5,317 bases of DNA from UBA5500 sp023622465 (GTDB lineage: Bacteria; Bacillota; UBA994; UBA5500): contig JAMNZE010000104.1 of NCBI GenBank assembly GCA_023622465.1, forward strand, positions 1 through 5,317. Direction: 5' to 3'. The position numbers were made by a program, and so were the translations under genes. The notes under the pieces were generated by a model. That model saw nothing but the letters and a program-made list of their open reading frames with translations. It did not search any database and was not told the DNA's origin. Positions 1 through 5,317 of this stretch are shown here, piece by piece. The first letter of the stretch is position 1. Every line of letters starts with the position of its first letter.

Positions 1-75
1 GGACTAGAGCTAGATGAAGTACTTACACAGGAAGCAAAGCGGCTTAATACTTTAGGTGTTTTTAATCTTTCTTAG
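1..75 (+). CDS. 3' end of an unidentified gene (last 24 codons)
   Basis: The first plus-strand frame is open from the window edge to a TAG stop at 73-75. It encodes 24 residues, including LDEVLTQEAKRLNTLGVF, and ends FNLS. The residue mix (acidic and amphipathic, with no rare-residue clutter) looks like a real protein C-terminus. The stop lies 9 nt before a strong hairpin whose plus-strand side is followed by a T-run, as expected at the end of a gene. It converges on the transporter operon and shares the terminator. Too little is visible to name a family, and nothing ties it functionally to the transporter. A chance open frame of this length is possible, but the stop/terminator geometry argues against it. 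Confidence 0.6.
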   Translation, partial: GLELDEVLTQEAKRLNTLGVFNLS

Positions 76-84
76 TATAATAAA

Positions 85-133
85 ACGCATCGCGCCCGTT
101 TAGAAAACGGAGAGCGATGCGTCTTTTTGTTTT
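85..133. terminator. Bidirectional intrinsic terminator between convergent genes
   Basis: The outer 9-bp stem ACGCATCGC (85-93) pairs perfectly with GCGATGCGT (114-122). Inside it, CCGTTT (96-101) pairs with AAACGG (105-110) around a 3-nt loop. On the plus strand the stem is followed by CTTTTTGTTTT (123-133), a good U-tract for the gene ending at 75. On the minus strand it is followed by TTTATTATA (84 down to 76), a weaker but usable U-rich tail for the operon. The last operon ORF stops at 132-134, 9 nt before the minus-strand entry to the stem. Both neighbours therefore end right at the hairpin. Confidence 0.88.
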
Positions 134-317
134 ACCCGGCCATATACTGCAATAGGATAATAAGCAACAGCATGGCAGCTGCCAACACCAAGGTGCCCGG
201 TAGTATCTGTCGATACATGGTGGCACAGATTAAAAGAAATTCTCGCCAGGTGATACGCCGCCGATCATCCAGCTGTTCCCTATCCTCCGGTTCCGGACCT
301 CTAGCTCTATTCCACAT
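132..317 (-). CDS. Small single-pass membrane protein at the operon end (hypothetical)
   Basis: This 61-codon ORF begins with ATG at 315-317, overlaps the end of oppF by 11 nt and ends with TAA at 132-134, just before the terminator. Residues 1-26 are highly charged and polar (acidic stretch at 9-18, RRR at 19-21). Residues 38-57 (ILPGTLVLAAAMLLLIILLQ) form a clear transmembrane helix, and the protein ends YMAG. Arginines before the helix predict N-inside, C-outside topology. A weak GGTGG lies 9 nt upstream of the ATG, and translation is probably coupled to oppF termination. I recognise no family. A longer version starting at 377 is open, but would overlap oppF by 71 nt with no better ribosome binding site. 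Position between oppF and the terminator supports a real gene, possibly an accessory of the transporter (inference). Confidence 0.6.
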   Translation of the reverse strand: MWNRARGPEPEDREQLDDRRRITWREFLLICATMYRQILPGTLVLAAAMLLLIILLQYMAG

Positions 318-1293
318 ACGGGCAGGCCACCATATGTCCCGGCTCCACTTCCCGCAGCTGGGGCCGATTTTCTGCACACTGCGGGCGAGCCACCGGACAC
401 CGGGTATGGAATTTGCACCCAGGGGGCGGATTGGCTGGGCTAGGAACCGAACCCTGAAGAATTATGCGCTGCTGCCGGGCTTCCGGTTCCACGCTGGGAA
501 CAGCCGATAATAAAGCGCGGGTATAAGGATGCAAAGGATTGGCGAAGATCTGCTCGCTGGTACCTGTTTCCACAAAATTGCCCAGATACATAACCGCAAT
601 CCGGTCACAGAAATAGCGCACGACACCCAAGTCATGGGAAATAAACAGGTAGGTAAGCTGGAATTTCTCCTTTAGCTCCTGCATAAGGGTGAGAATTTGA
701 GCCTGAATGGATACGTCCAAGGCCGCAATGGGCTCGTCGGCCACGATAAAATCGGGACGGAAAGCCAACGCCCGGGCAATGGAGATGCGTTGCCGTTGGC
801 CCCCACTGAATTCGTGGGGGTATTTATTAATCGCATTGGCTGGCAGGCCACACATATGGAGCAGTTCTTGGGCCTGCTCCCAAGCCGCCTGCCCCCTGGC
901 AATACGATGGGCGATTAGTCCCTCGGCCACAATCGAACCCACATTCATCCGCGGGTCGAGGGAAGCGAAAGGATCTTGAAAAATGATCTGCATGTTACGT
1001 CTTAGCAGCCGCATCTGCTTGCCTGGCAACCAGCGCCCCGCCTCCACGTCAAACAAGACCGTATCTTCGTAAGCTACCCGCCCGGCGGTGGGCTTGAGCA
1101 GGCGCAGAATAGTGCGTCCGATGGTAGATTTACCACATCCCGATTCGCCCACCAGGCCAAAAATTTCGCCCCGCTGTATTTGAAAACTAACCCCGTCCAC
1201 CGCCTTAACATCGCCAATGCGGCGCGAGAAAACACCACCGGTGATGGGGAAATAAGTCTTTAAATTTTCTACCGTAATCAGTGGGGTAGTCAT
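307..1293 (-). CDS. oppF: Peptide-type ABC transporter ATP-binding protein OppF/DppF
   Basis: This is an intact cytoplasmic ATPase of 328 residues, the usual family length. It pairs with OppD to power uptake through OppB/OppC. Walker A is GESGCGKS at 49-56, the Q-loop glutamine is Q106 (IIFQDP), and the signature is FSGGQRQR from 162. Walker B runs FIVADE at 182-187 with catalytic E187. The D-loop is ALD at 191-193 and the H-loop histidine is H220 (ISHD). The C-terminal oligopeptide-transporter extension carries PPGC and cysteines C293, C299, C306 and C324, the pattern linked to a [4Fe-4S] cluster in some DppF/OppD homologues. The start is ATG at 1291-1293, 9 nt after AAAGGGGG (1303-1310), overlapping the oppD stop as ATGA. 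An upstream in-frame ATG at 1323 lacks a good site. DppF, AppF or OppF cannot be told apart without the substrate. Confidence 0.95.
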   Translation of the reverse strand: MTTPLITVENLKTYFPITGGVFSRRIGDVKAVDGVSFQIQRGEIFGLVGESGCGKSTIGRTILRLLKPTAGRVAYEDTVLFDVEAGRWLPGKQMRLLRRNMQIIFQDPFASLDPRMNVGSIVAEGLIAHRIARGQAAWEQAQELLHMCGLPANAINKYPHEFSGGQRQRISIARALAFRPDFIVADEPIAALDVSIQAQILTLMQELKEKFQLTYLFISHDLGVVRYFCDRIAVMYLGNFVETGTSEQIFANPLHPYTRALLSAVPSVEPEARQQRIILQGSVPSPANPPPGCKFHTRCPVARPQCAENRPQLREVEPGHMVACPYVE

Positions 1294-1781
1294 GCCCGTT
1301 CGCCCCCTTTCGCTAACAAACATCGCACCTGATGTTTAGGAGCTACTGTCACCACCGGGATTTCTGTCCCCTGACTACATTGGGGGCAGGCGTGCTCACA
1401 ACGGGGAGCAAAGGCGCAACCGGGTGGCATGGCATCGCCACTGGGCACCATTCCGGGAATGCAATAGAGTGGCTCCCCCTTTCGCACCTGCGCCGGCCGT
1501 GAACGCATGAGACCTATAGTATAGGGATGCTGCGGCTCAGTAAACAGGGTTTGCACCGGCGCTTGCTCCACTATTTGTCCCGCGTACATAACCGCCACTT
1601 CATCGGCCATTTCGGCTATCACGCCCAGGTCATGGGTGATAAACAATACAGCCGTATCCAATTCATCCTTCAGGTTGCGCATCAGGTCCAGAACCTGGGC
1701 CTGAATAGTAACGTCCAGGGCCGTAGTCGGCTCGTCGGCGATTAACAGGCGCGGGTCACAGGCCAGAGCCATGGCGATCAT
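1290..1781 (-). CDS. oppD: OppD C-terminal fragment (Walker B, H-loop, Cys-rich tail)
   Basis: The 163-residue frame starts at an ATG (1779-1781) that overlaps the stop of the upstream fragment as ATGA. It opens at MIAMALA, the segment that directly follows the signature motif in OppD proteins. It contains Walker B LLIADEP (12-18, catalytic E17), the D-loop ALD (21-23), the switch histidine H50 (ITHD), and the HPYT segment typical of the family. A cysteine-rich C-terminal extension has C122, C128, C132, C135 and C154. Walker A and the signature are absent, so it cannot bind or hydrolyse ATP alone. The nearest purine tract, GGAG, is about 14 nt upstream, so any translation would depend on coupling to the first fragment. 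Its TGA at 1290-1292 overlaps the oppF ATG, the natural operon junction. Confidence 0.75.
   Translation of the reverse strand: MIAMALACDPRLLIADEPTTALDVTIQAQVLDLMRNLKDELDTAVLFITHDLGVIAEMADEVAVMYAGQIVEQAPVQTLFTEPQHPYTIGLMRSRPAQVRKGEPLYCIPGMVPSGDAMPPGCAFAPRCEHACPQCSQGTEIPVVTVAPKHQVRCLLAKGGERA
1303..1310 (-). promoter_or_regulatory. oppF ribosome binding site
   Basis: AAAGGGGG lies 9 nt before the ATG at 1291-1293, inside the end of oppD. It favours the 328-residue start over the in-frame ATG at 1321-1323, which lies upstream of this site and has no comparable purine tract. Confidence 0.7.
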
Positions 1782-2203
1782 ACCATTTCTAACAACTCCA
1801 CGCAGCGCTTACGATTGGCCGCGCTCTTAAGGGGCATATCCTTATGCACTTCTAACACTTCGCCAATTTGCTCACCGATGGTCAATACCGGGTTCAATGC
1901 GGTCATCGGCTCTTGAAAGATCATAGAAATATCGTTACCTCTGATATGCCGCATCTCTTCTTCGCTCAAGGCGAGGAGATCCGTACCATTAAAGGTTATT
2001 TGACCCTCGCTAACTTGACCATGAGGTTGGGGTAAAAGGCGCATAATGGCCAGGCTGGTAACACTCTTGCCACAGCCCGACTCACCCACCAGCCCCAACA
2101 CCTGCCCCGGTTCAATTTCAAAACTGACACCCCTCACCGCTGGTATCAGGCGGCCTTCGTTAAGGAAACCCACATGCAAGTTTCGTACTTCTAATAATGC
2201 CAT
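1778..2203 (-). CDS. oppD: OppD N-terminal fragment (Walker A, Q-loop)
   Basis: The 141-residue frame is the N-terminal part of an OppD ATPase, which in full length has about 320-340 residues. Walker A is GESGCGKS at 40-47 and the Q-loop glutamine is Q97 (MIFQEPMTALNP), followed by the start of the helical subdomain. It stops at TGA (1778-1780) after LLEMV, just before the point where OppD proteins carry the signature motif. The start is ATG at 2201-2203, 8 nt after AAGGGG (2212-2217), which itself overlaps the oppC stop codon. A GTG at 2212 is in frame but lies within that site. Alone this piece could bind the ATP phosphate loop at best; it has neither the catalytic glutamate nor the signature. 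Start and family are secure, but whether a stable product is made is doubtful. Confidence 0.75.
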   Translation of the reverse strand: MALLEVRNLHVGFLNEGRLIPAVRGVSFEIEPGQVLGLVGESGCGKSVTSLAIMRLLPQPHGQVSEGQITFNGTDLLALSEEEMRHIRGNDISMIFQEPMTALNPVLTIGEQIGEVLEVHKDMPLKSAANRKRCVELLEMV

Positions 2204-2215
2204 CGAGATCACCCC

Positions 2216-3100
2216 TTACTGCCGTAGTTTGGGATCGAGGGCATCTCGCAAGCCGTCTCCCAAGACATTAATCGACAACACGGTTAAAAGAATCATGATT
2301 CCGGCCGGAATCCACAACCAAGGATAATTGGTGAGGGCCGTAAAGTTTTGGGCCATATGCAGCATATTGCCCCAGCTGGGTTGGGGCGGTTTCACCCCTA
2401 AGCCCAGATAGCTTAATCCGGCTTCACCTAAGATACCACCGGCTATACCAAGGGTGGCATAGACCACCAGTACCGCAAATACGTTGGGCAAAATATGATG
2501 CCAAATAATGCTGGGGGCCGATAGGCCTAGCGCCCGGGCCGCCTCCACGAACTCCCGTTCTTTAATGGCCAGCACCTCCGCCCGCACGATACGGGCCAGC
2601 CCGGGCCAACTTAAGACACCGGAAACCAGCATGACGGTGCGGATGCCCGGGCCCAGCACCGCCGCCATGACGATGGCCATAAGGAAGAAGGGAAAACACA
2701 TAAAAATATCCACCAGGCGCATTATCAGGTTGTCAACCAGGCCGCCGAAGTAGCCGGAAATGGCCCCTAAAGTGACACCAATGACTATGGAAATGCCGGT
2801 GGAAACCAGACCAACAGCTAAAGAAGCTTGAGCACCATAGATCAACCGGGTGAGCACGTCACGCCCCATATCGTCGGTACCCAGCCAATGTTCCCTGGAC
2901 GGCTTGCTAAAGCGTTTGCTCAAATCACCCTGATCCCTTGGGTAGGGGGCAATAAGGGGAGCGGCAATGGCCATCAAAACTAAAAGAATAATTACTCCTC
3001 CAGCCCACATGGCTAGCCTATTCTTTTTAAAACGTTTCCAGGCGACTTGCGCGGGAGATAGCCCGCGTTCTTTGCTATTGACTAAAGAATTACTAGACAA
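2216..3100 (-). CDS. oppC: Peptide-type ABC transporter permease OppC/DppC
   Basis: This inner-membrane permease has 294 residues, within the family's usual length. It forms the translocation channel with OppB. The N-terminal tail is hydrophilic, with the helix-leading WKRFKKNRLAM before the first membrane segment (about 31-51). The family motif LGTDDMGRDVLTRLIYG spans 73-89. Further membrane helices lie at roughly 94-114, 128-149, 209-231 and 262-282. The EAA-type loop that contacts the ATPases is at about 183-206 (EFVEAARALG...HHILPN). The ending LGDGLRDALDPKLRQ is characteristic of OppC/DppC. The start is TTG at 3098-3100, 8 nt after AAGGAGG. The open frame continues up to 3178, but that part lies in oppB and reads as non-homologous sequence. 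It sits 16 nt after oppB and 12 nt before oppD. The substrate is not deducible. Confidence 0.95.
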   Translation of the reverse strand: MSSNSLVNSKERGLSPAQVAWKRFKKNRLAMWAGGVIILLVLMAIAAPLIAPYPRDQGDLSKRFSKPSREHWLGTDDMGRDVLTRLIYGAQASLAVGLVSTGISIVIGVTLGAISGYFGGLVDNLIMRLVDIFMCFPFFLMAIVMAAVLGPGIRTVMLVSGVLSWPGLARIVRAEVLAIKEREFVEAARALGLSAPSIIWHHILPNVFAVLVVYATLGIAGGILGEAGLSYLGLGVKPPQPSWGNMLHMAQNFTALTNYPWLWIPAGIMILLTVLSINVLGDGLRDALDPKLRQ

Positions 3101-3108
3101 AAGAGCTA

Positions 3109-3115
3109 CCTCCTT
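3109..3115 (-). promoter_or_regulatory. oppC ribosome binding site, deciding a TTG start
   Basis: AAGGAGG, close to the ideal anti-16S match, is 8 nt before TTG at 3098-3100. There is no ATG or GTG nearby in this frame, and the codons upstream run through this site into oppB. The TTG is therefore the start. Confidence 0.85.
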
Positions 3116-3116
3116 A

Positions 3117-4085
3117 CTAATCGTATCTAATTCGAGGATCAACCACCGCGTACATGACGTCGGCCAGCAGGTTGGCAAAGAGCATCACTATTGCCAGCAC
3201 CATGGTACCCGCCATAACCACCGGATAGTCGCGGTTACTAATAGCCCGATAAACCATAGTCCCCATGCCGGGCCACATGAACACGGTCTCCGTCAGCACT
3301 GCGCCGGAAAGTATAGAGCCCAGGGACATACTTAACACCGTAATCACGGGAATGAGGGCATTGCGCAGAGCATGCTTATAAATTACCCTTTTCTCCGGCA
3401 GCCCTTTGGCGCGGGCGGTACGAATATAGTCCTGACGAATTACCTCCAGCATGGCCGAGCGGGTATAGCGCATCCGGGACGCCACCTGCACTAGGGTGAG
3501 CACCGTCACTGGTAAGACCATGTGATAAAGACGATCTAAGACTAGGCGCCAACCGGTGTAACCCCTCATAATGCTACCCATGCCCTGGATGGGAAACCAA
3601 CCTAAATCAAAGGCGACAAACTTAATAAACAAAAGGGCCAGGAAGAAGGCTGGTATAGAAATACCTAAGAAAGCGAGAATGGACAAAATATGATCAAGCC
3701 GGGAATACTGCCGTGTGGCCGAAAGCACGCCCAAAGGCACCGCGATCATGGTGCTGAGAATGAGCGCCGGCAACGACAGGGTTAAAGTGTTGGCTAAGCG
3801 CCTGGGCAACAGGCTGGCAATCGGTTCTTTGCTATCGATGGAATAGCCCAGATTACCGGACAAAACTTGTGATGCCCATTTGACGTATTTCACTGGTAGA
3901 GGATCATAATAACCGATAGACCGCAACATATTCTCATAGTCTTCCGCCGTAATATTGGGGTTGGTTTCCAGCATGGCCCTATAGGGGTCGCCCGGCGCGA
4001 TGTTGATGAGCAGGAACACTATCATCGAGATACCAATTATTACAGGAATCATTAGTAACAAACGCCGGACAATATAATTAAACAT
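3117..4085 (-). CDS. oppB: Peptide-type ABC transporter permease OppB/DppB
   Basis: This inner-membrane permease of 322 residues is the first half of the channel. It opens with the family-typical MFNYIVRRLLLMIPVIIG, where the first membrane helix lies at about 9-29 and is followed by APGDP at 30-34. Next comes a periplasmic segment containing the LGYSIDSKEPI stretch and several further helices. The EAA-type cytoplasmic loop is at about 219-246 (DYIRTARAKGL...HALRNALIP). ETVFMWPGMG (266-275) and the ending DPRIRYD are also family signatures. The start is ATG at 4083-4085, 8 nt after AGGAGG. A GTG at 4092-4094 is in frame but overlaps that site. The gene follows the binding-protein gene across a hairpin-containing spacer and precedes oppC by 16 nt. 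It looks intact and ordinary. Confidence 0.95.
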   Translation of the reverse strand: MFNYIVRRLLLMIPVIIGISMIVFLLINIAPGDPYRAMLETNPNITAEDYENMLRSIGYYDPLPVKYVKWASQVLSGNLGYSIDSKEPIASLLPRRLANTLTLSLPALILSTMIAVPLGVLSATRQYSRLDHILSILAFLGISIPAFFLALLFIKFVAFDLGWFPIQGMGSIMRGYTGWRLVLDRLYHMVLPVTVLTLVQVASRMRYTRSAMLEVIRQDYIRTARAKGLPEKRVIYKHALRNALIPVITVLSMSLGSILSGAVLTETVFMWPGMGTMVYRAISNRDYPVVMAGTMVLAIVMLFANLLADVMYAVVDPRIRYD

Positions 4086-4093
4086 TAATTCCA

Positions 4094-4108
4094 CCTCCTG
4101 TTACAGGA
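4094..4108 (-). promoter_or_regulatory. oppB ribosome binding site within a small dyad
   Basis: AGGAGG (4094-4099 on the minus strand) is 8 nt before the oppB ATG and fixes that start. Part of it lies in a 13-nt dyad, TCCTGT-A-ACAGGA (minus strand, 4108 to 4096). This could weakly occlude the site in mRNA, but the one-base centre leaves only a few real pairs. Confidence 0.7.
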
Positions 4109-4142
4109 TTGGCCCTCATAGAGGTCTGCCCAGTACATAAGT

Positions 4143-4172
4143 GCAGAAAACCCTCGTTTGAGGGTTTTCTGC
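4143..4172 (-). terminator. Intercistronic hairpin, likely leaky terminator or mRNA stabiliser
   Basis: A perfect 13-bp stem, GCAGAAAACCCTC (4143-4155) with GAGGGTTTTCTGC (4160-4172), encloses a 4-nt loop. It begins 15 nt after the stop of the binding-protein gene on the minus strand. The GC core CCCTC/GAGGG is preceded by A-rich sequence and followed by TTTTCT, which resembles an intrinsic terminator with a short U-tract. The U's can pair with the A's, so termination should be incomplete. Hairpins placed here in binding-protein operons commonly cause or protect a shorter, abundant binding-protein transcript. Applying that role here is inference. Confidence 0.7.
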
Positions 4173-4186
4173 TCGCAAGTTCGAGT

Positions 4187-5317
4187 CTACTTGAATTCCC
4201 AATTAACGATGTTATAGTAACTGCCACCGGCATAGTATTGTACGTTCTGTAGATCGCCGGTCACAGCAAGGCCACCATTCCAGTTATAGAGCCAGATCCA
4301 AGGTATTTCCTCGTTCATATAGATAGCCCATTCCTTGTAAATAGGTTTGCGCTCCTCTATATCAACAACACTAACACCTTTTCTTAATAGTTCTAGGCTC
4401 TTTTCCGAACTCCAACCGCCATAGTTGAAGGTGGAACCGGGACCCCAGATGTAGAGCTGGTCCGCATCGAAGCTGGTACCCATACCCATCAGGAAGAGGT
4501 CAAAGTCGCCCTGGGCACAAGCGTCGGAAAGGGCCTGGAATTCCATGAGCATCAACTCAATCTCAATCCCGATATCTTTCAGGTTCTGGTGAATCAGCTC
4601 AGCGGCCTTTTCCCGCACCTTATTGCCACTGGGATACTTCAAGGTCCACTTTACTGGCTTACCGTCTTTGCTCATAACACCATTCTCATAGGTGTAACCG
4701 GCTTCTTGGAAGAGCTCAATAGCGCGCTCTGGATCGTAGTTATAATGCTTGATGACGTCATCGCCCGGATAGGCCCAAATGGTCTTGGGGAAGGGGTTGT
4801 CAGCTACGTTACCTTCACCGTATAGCAAGTCATCCACGATGCTTTGGCGGTTAATAGCATGGGCTAAAGCCTGGCGCACCCGCTTATTTTGGAAATCGGG
4901 GATACGGTGGTTGACGCCCATGTATTGCACACCCACCAAACCGGCCGTCTTGATTTGCACGCCCGCATCTTCTAAGGCCTTAATGGTGGTCGGATTGAAA
5001 TCGCTAACCGACATGATATCGATTTCACCCTTGATGATCTGGGCCTGGGCTGTATCTTGAGACACGGCTTGAATTACAATACCGTCCACCTTCGGGCGAC
5101 CGCCCCAATAATCTTCGTTCGCCTCTAGGGCCACATATTGGTCCTTAAAGAATTCCTTGAATACGAAGGGGCCGCTACCGATTGGGTTTTCCAACAGGTC
5201 TCGCCGTTGGTCGGCGGTGGCCACTTCCACGTCACCCCAGATATGTTTGGGTAGCACATAACGGCCACCAATCTGATAGAGGAAGGGACCAAAGGGTTGA
5301 ACCGTGGTAATTTTAAT
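4187..5317 (-). CDS. Extracellular solute-binding protein of peptide-type ABC transporter (5' truncated)
   Basis: This frame is open from the right window edge to TAG at 4187-4189. It gives 376 residues, the C-terminal two-thirds or so of a family 5 solute-binding protein (SBP_bac_5; usually about 500-560 residues). Hallmarks in order are NPIGSGPFVFKEF (near 45-57 of the visible part), YWGGRPKVDGI, the NKRVRQALAHAINRQSIV helix, NYDPERAIELFQEAGY, a KDGKPVKWTLKYPSG segment, and the closing NEEIPWIWLYNW. The protein would act outside the membrane, delivering solute to OppB/OppC. The signal peptide and expected lipobox cysteine are beyond the window. An internal GTG at 5255-5257 is not the start, because homologous-looking sequence continues upstream. 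Substrates of this family include peptides, nickel and oligosaccharides, so the specificity is unknown. Confidence 0.93.
   Translation of the reverse strand: MKITTVQPFGPFLYQIGGRYVLPKHIWGDVEVATADQRRDLLENPIGSGPFVFKEFFKDQYVALEANEDYWGGRPKVDGIVIQAVSQDTAQAQIIKGEIDIMSVSDFNPTTIKALEDAGVQIKTAGLVGVQYMGVNHRIPDFQNKRVRQALAHAINRQSIVDDLLYGEGNVADNPFPKTIWAYPGDDVIKHYNYDPERAIELFQEAGYTYENGVMSKDGKPVKWTLKYPSGNKVREKAAELIHQNLKDIGIEIELMLMEFQALSDACAQGDFDLFLMGMGTSFDADQLYIWGPGSTFNYGGWSSEKSLELLRKGVSVVDIEERKPIYKEWAIYMNEEIPWIWLYNWNGGLAVTGDLQNVQYYAGGSYYNIVNWEFK

Larger units (their letters stand above)
1290..2203 (-). pseudogene. oppD: oppD, ATPase gene broken by an internal deletion and frameshift
   Basis: Two adjacent minus-strand frames together make one OppD-family ATPase. 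The first (2203 down to 1778) holds Walker A and the Q-loop and stops after LLEMV. The second (1781 down to 1290) resumes at MIAMALACDP and holds Walker B, the H-loop and the C-terminal cysteine region. OppD proteins normally have about 22-24 residues between these points, of the form GIPxPxxR...YPH..SGGMRQRV, containing the ABC signature. Neither frame has it. The frames differ by one nucleotide, so the implied loss is about 67-73 nt, not a multiple of three. Even a -1 frameshift at the junction would give a protein without the signature. The neighbouring genes are intact, so the lesion is local. It may be a real mutation, a mixed or collapsed assembly, or a sequencing error. Confidence 0.8.

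Noticed and set aside
5..309. 10-bp inverted repeat, TAGAGCTAGA at 5-14 and TCTAGCTCTA at 300-309
   Set aside because: The copies lie in different coding contexts about 285 nt apart, with no element or duplicated ends around them. A chance match is sufficient explanation.
127..510. Plus-strand open frame of 127 codons opposite oppF and the small membrane gene
   Set aside because: It begins inside the terminator T-run, has no ribosome binding site, and its sequence is a low-plausibility Arg/Ser/Cys/His-rich antisense shadow of well-supported minus-strand genes.
1294..1323. Ten-codon longer N-terminus for OppF from an ATG at 1323
   Set aside because: The extension lies within oppD, has no purine-rich site before it, and itself contains the strong AAAGGGGG that serves the ATG at 1293.
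1778..1800. Programmed -1 frameshift joining the two oppD frames
   Set aside because: There is no slippery heptamer at the junction, and the fused product would still lack the signature segment, so recoding cannot explain the split.
4114..4124. Short dyad CCTC-ATA-GAGG upstream of oppB as an operator
   Set aside because: Four base pairs with a 3-nt centre is too common by chance, and no promoter elements accompany it.
4172..4192. tRNA T-arm-like sequence (GTTCGAGTC) next to the binding-protein stop
   Set aside because: No acceptor, D-arm or anticodon-arm sequence can be built around it. It is the small dyad CTCG...CGAG at the end of a coding region.
4589..5060. Plus-strand open frames opposite the binding-protein gene
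   Set aside because: They are antisense shadows without ribosome binding sites, lying inside a gene with clear family motifs on the minus strand.

Overview
The window holds most of one minus-strand operon for a peptide-type (Opp/Dpp/App family, 'peptide/nickel') ABC importer, read from the right edge to the left. The order is: substrate-binding protein (5' end beyond the window), permease OppB, permease OppC, ATPase OppD, ATPase OppF, then a small single-pass membrane protein. The base composition is roughly half G+C by eye. The strong AGGAGG-type ribosome binding sites 8-9 nt before each start, the TTG start of oppC, and cysteine-rich C-termini on both ATPases suggest a Bacillota (Firmicutes) bacterium, perhaps an anaerobic or thermophilic clostridial lineage. 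That placement is inference.

Layout: positions 1-75 are the last 24 codons of an unidentified plus-strand gene that converges on the operon. Positions 85-133 form a two-tier hairpin that can end transcription from both sides. The 61-residue membrane protein (132-317) ends 9 nt before that hairpin. oppF (307-1293) is intact. oppD (1290-2203) is broken. oppC (2216-3100) and oppB (3117-4085) are intact. A 101-nt spacer (4086-4186) contains a perfect 13-bp hairpin. The binding protein runs from 4187 to the right edge. No gene-free stretch exceeds about 100 nt, and the operon promoter is not in the window.

How the parts work together: a binding protein captures a peptide or similar solute outside the membrane and delivers it to the OppB-OppC channel. 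ATP hydrolysis by the OppD-OppF pair drives uptake. The hairpin between the binding-protein gene and oppB would let the binding protein be made in excess, a common arrangement in such operons.

The notable anomaly is in oppD. The gene is split into two reading frames joined by an ATGA stop/start overlap. About 22-24 codons plus one nucleotide that family members carry at this point are missing, and they include the ABC signature motif (SGGMRQR). The cause could be a recent inactivating deletion, an assembly error, or, much less likely, a functional two-piece ATPase in an asymmetric transporter. I see no mobile element, CRISPR array, tRNA or rRNA. Apart from the broken oppD, the tail ORF and the hairpins, this is a conventional transporter operon, and I do not claim a new system.
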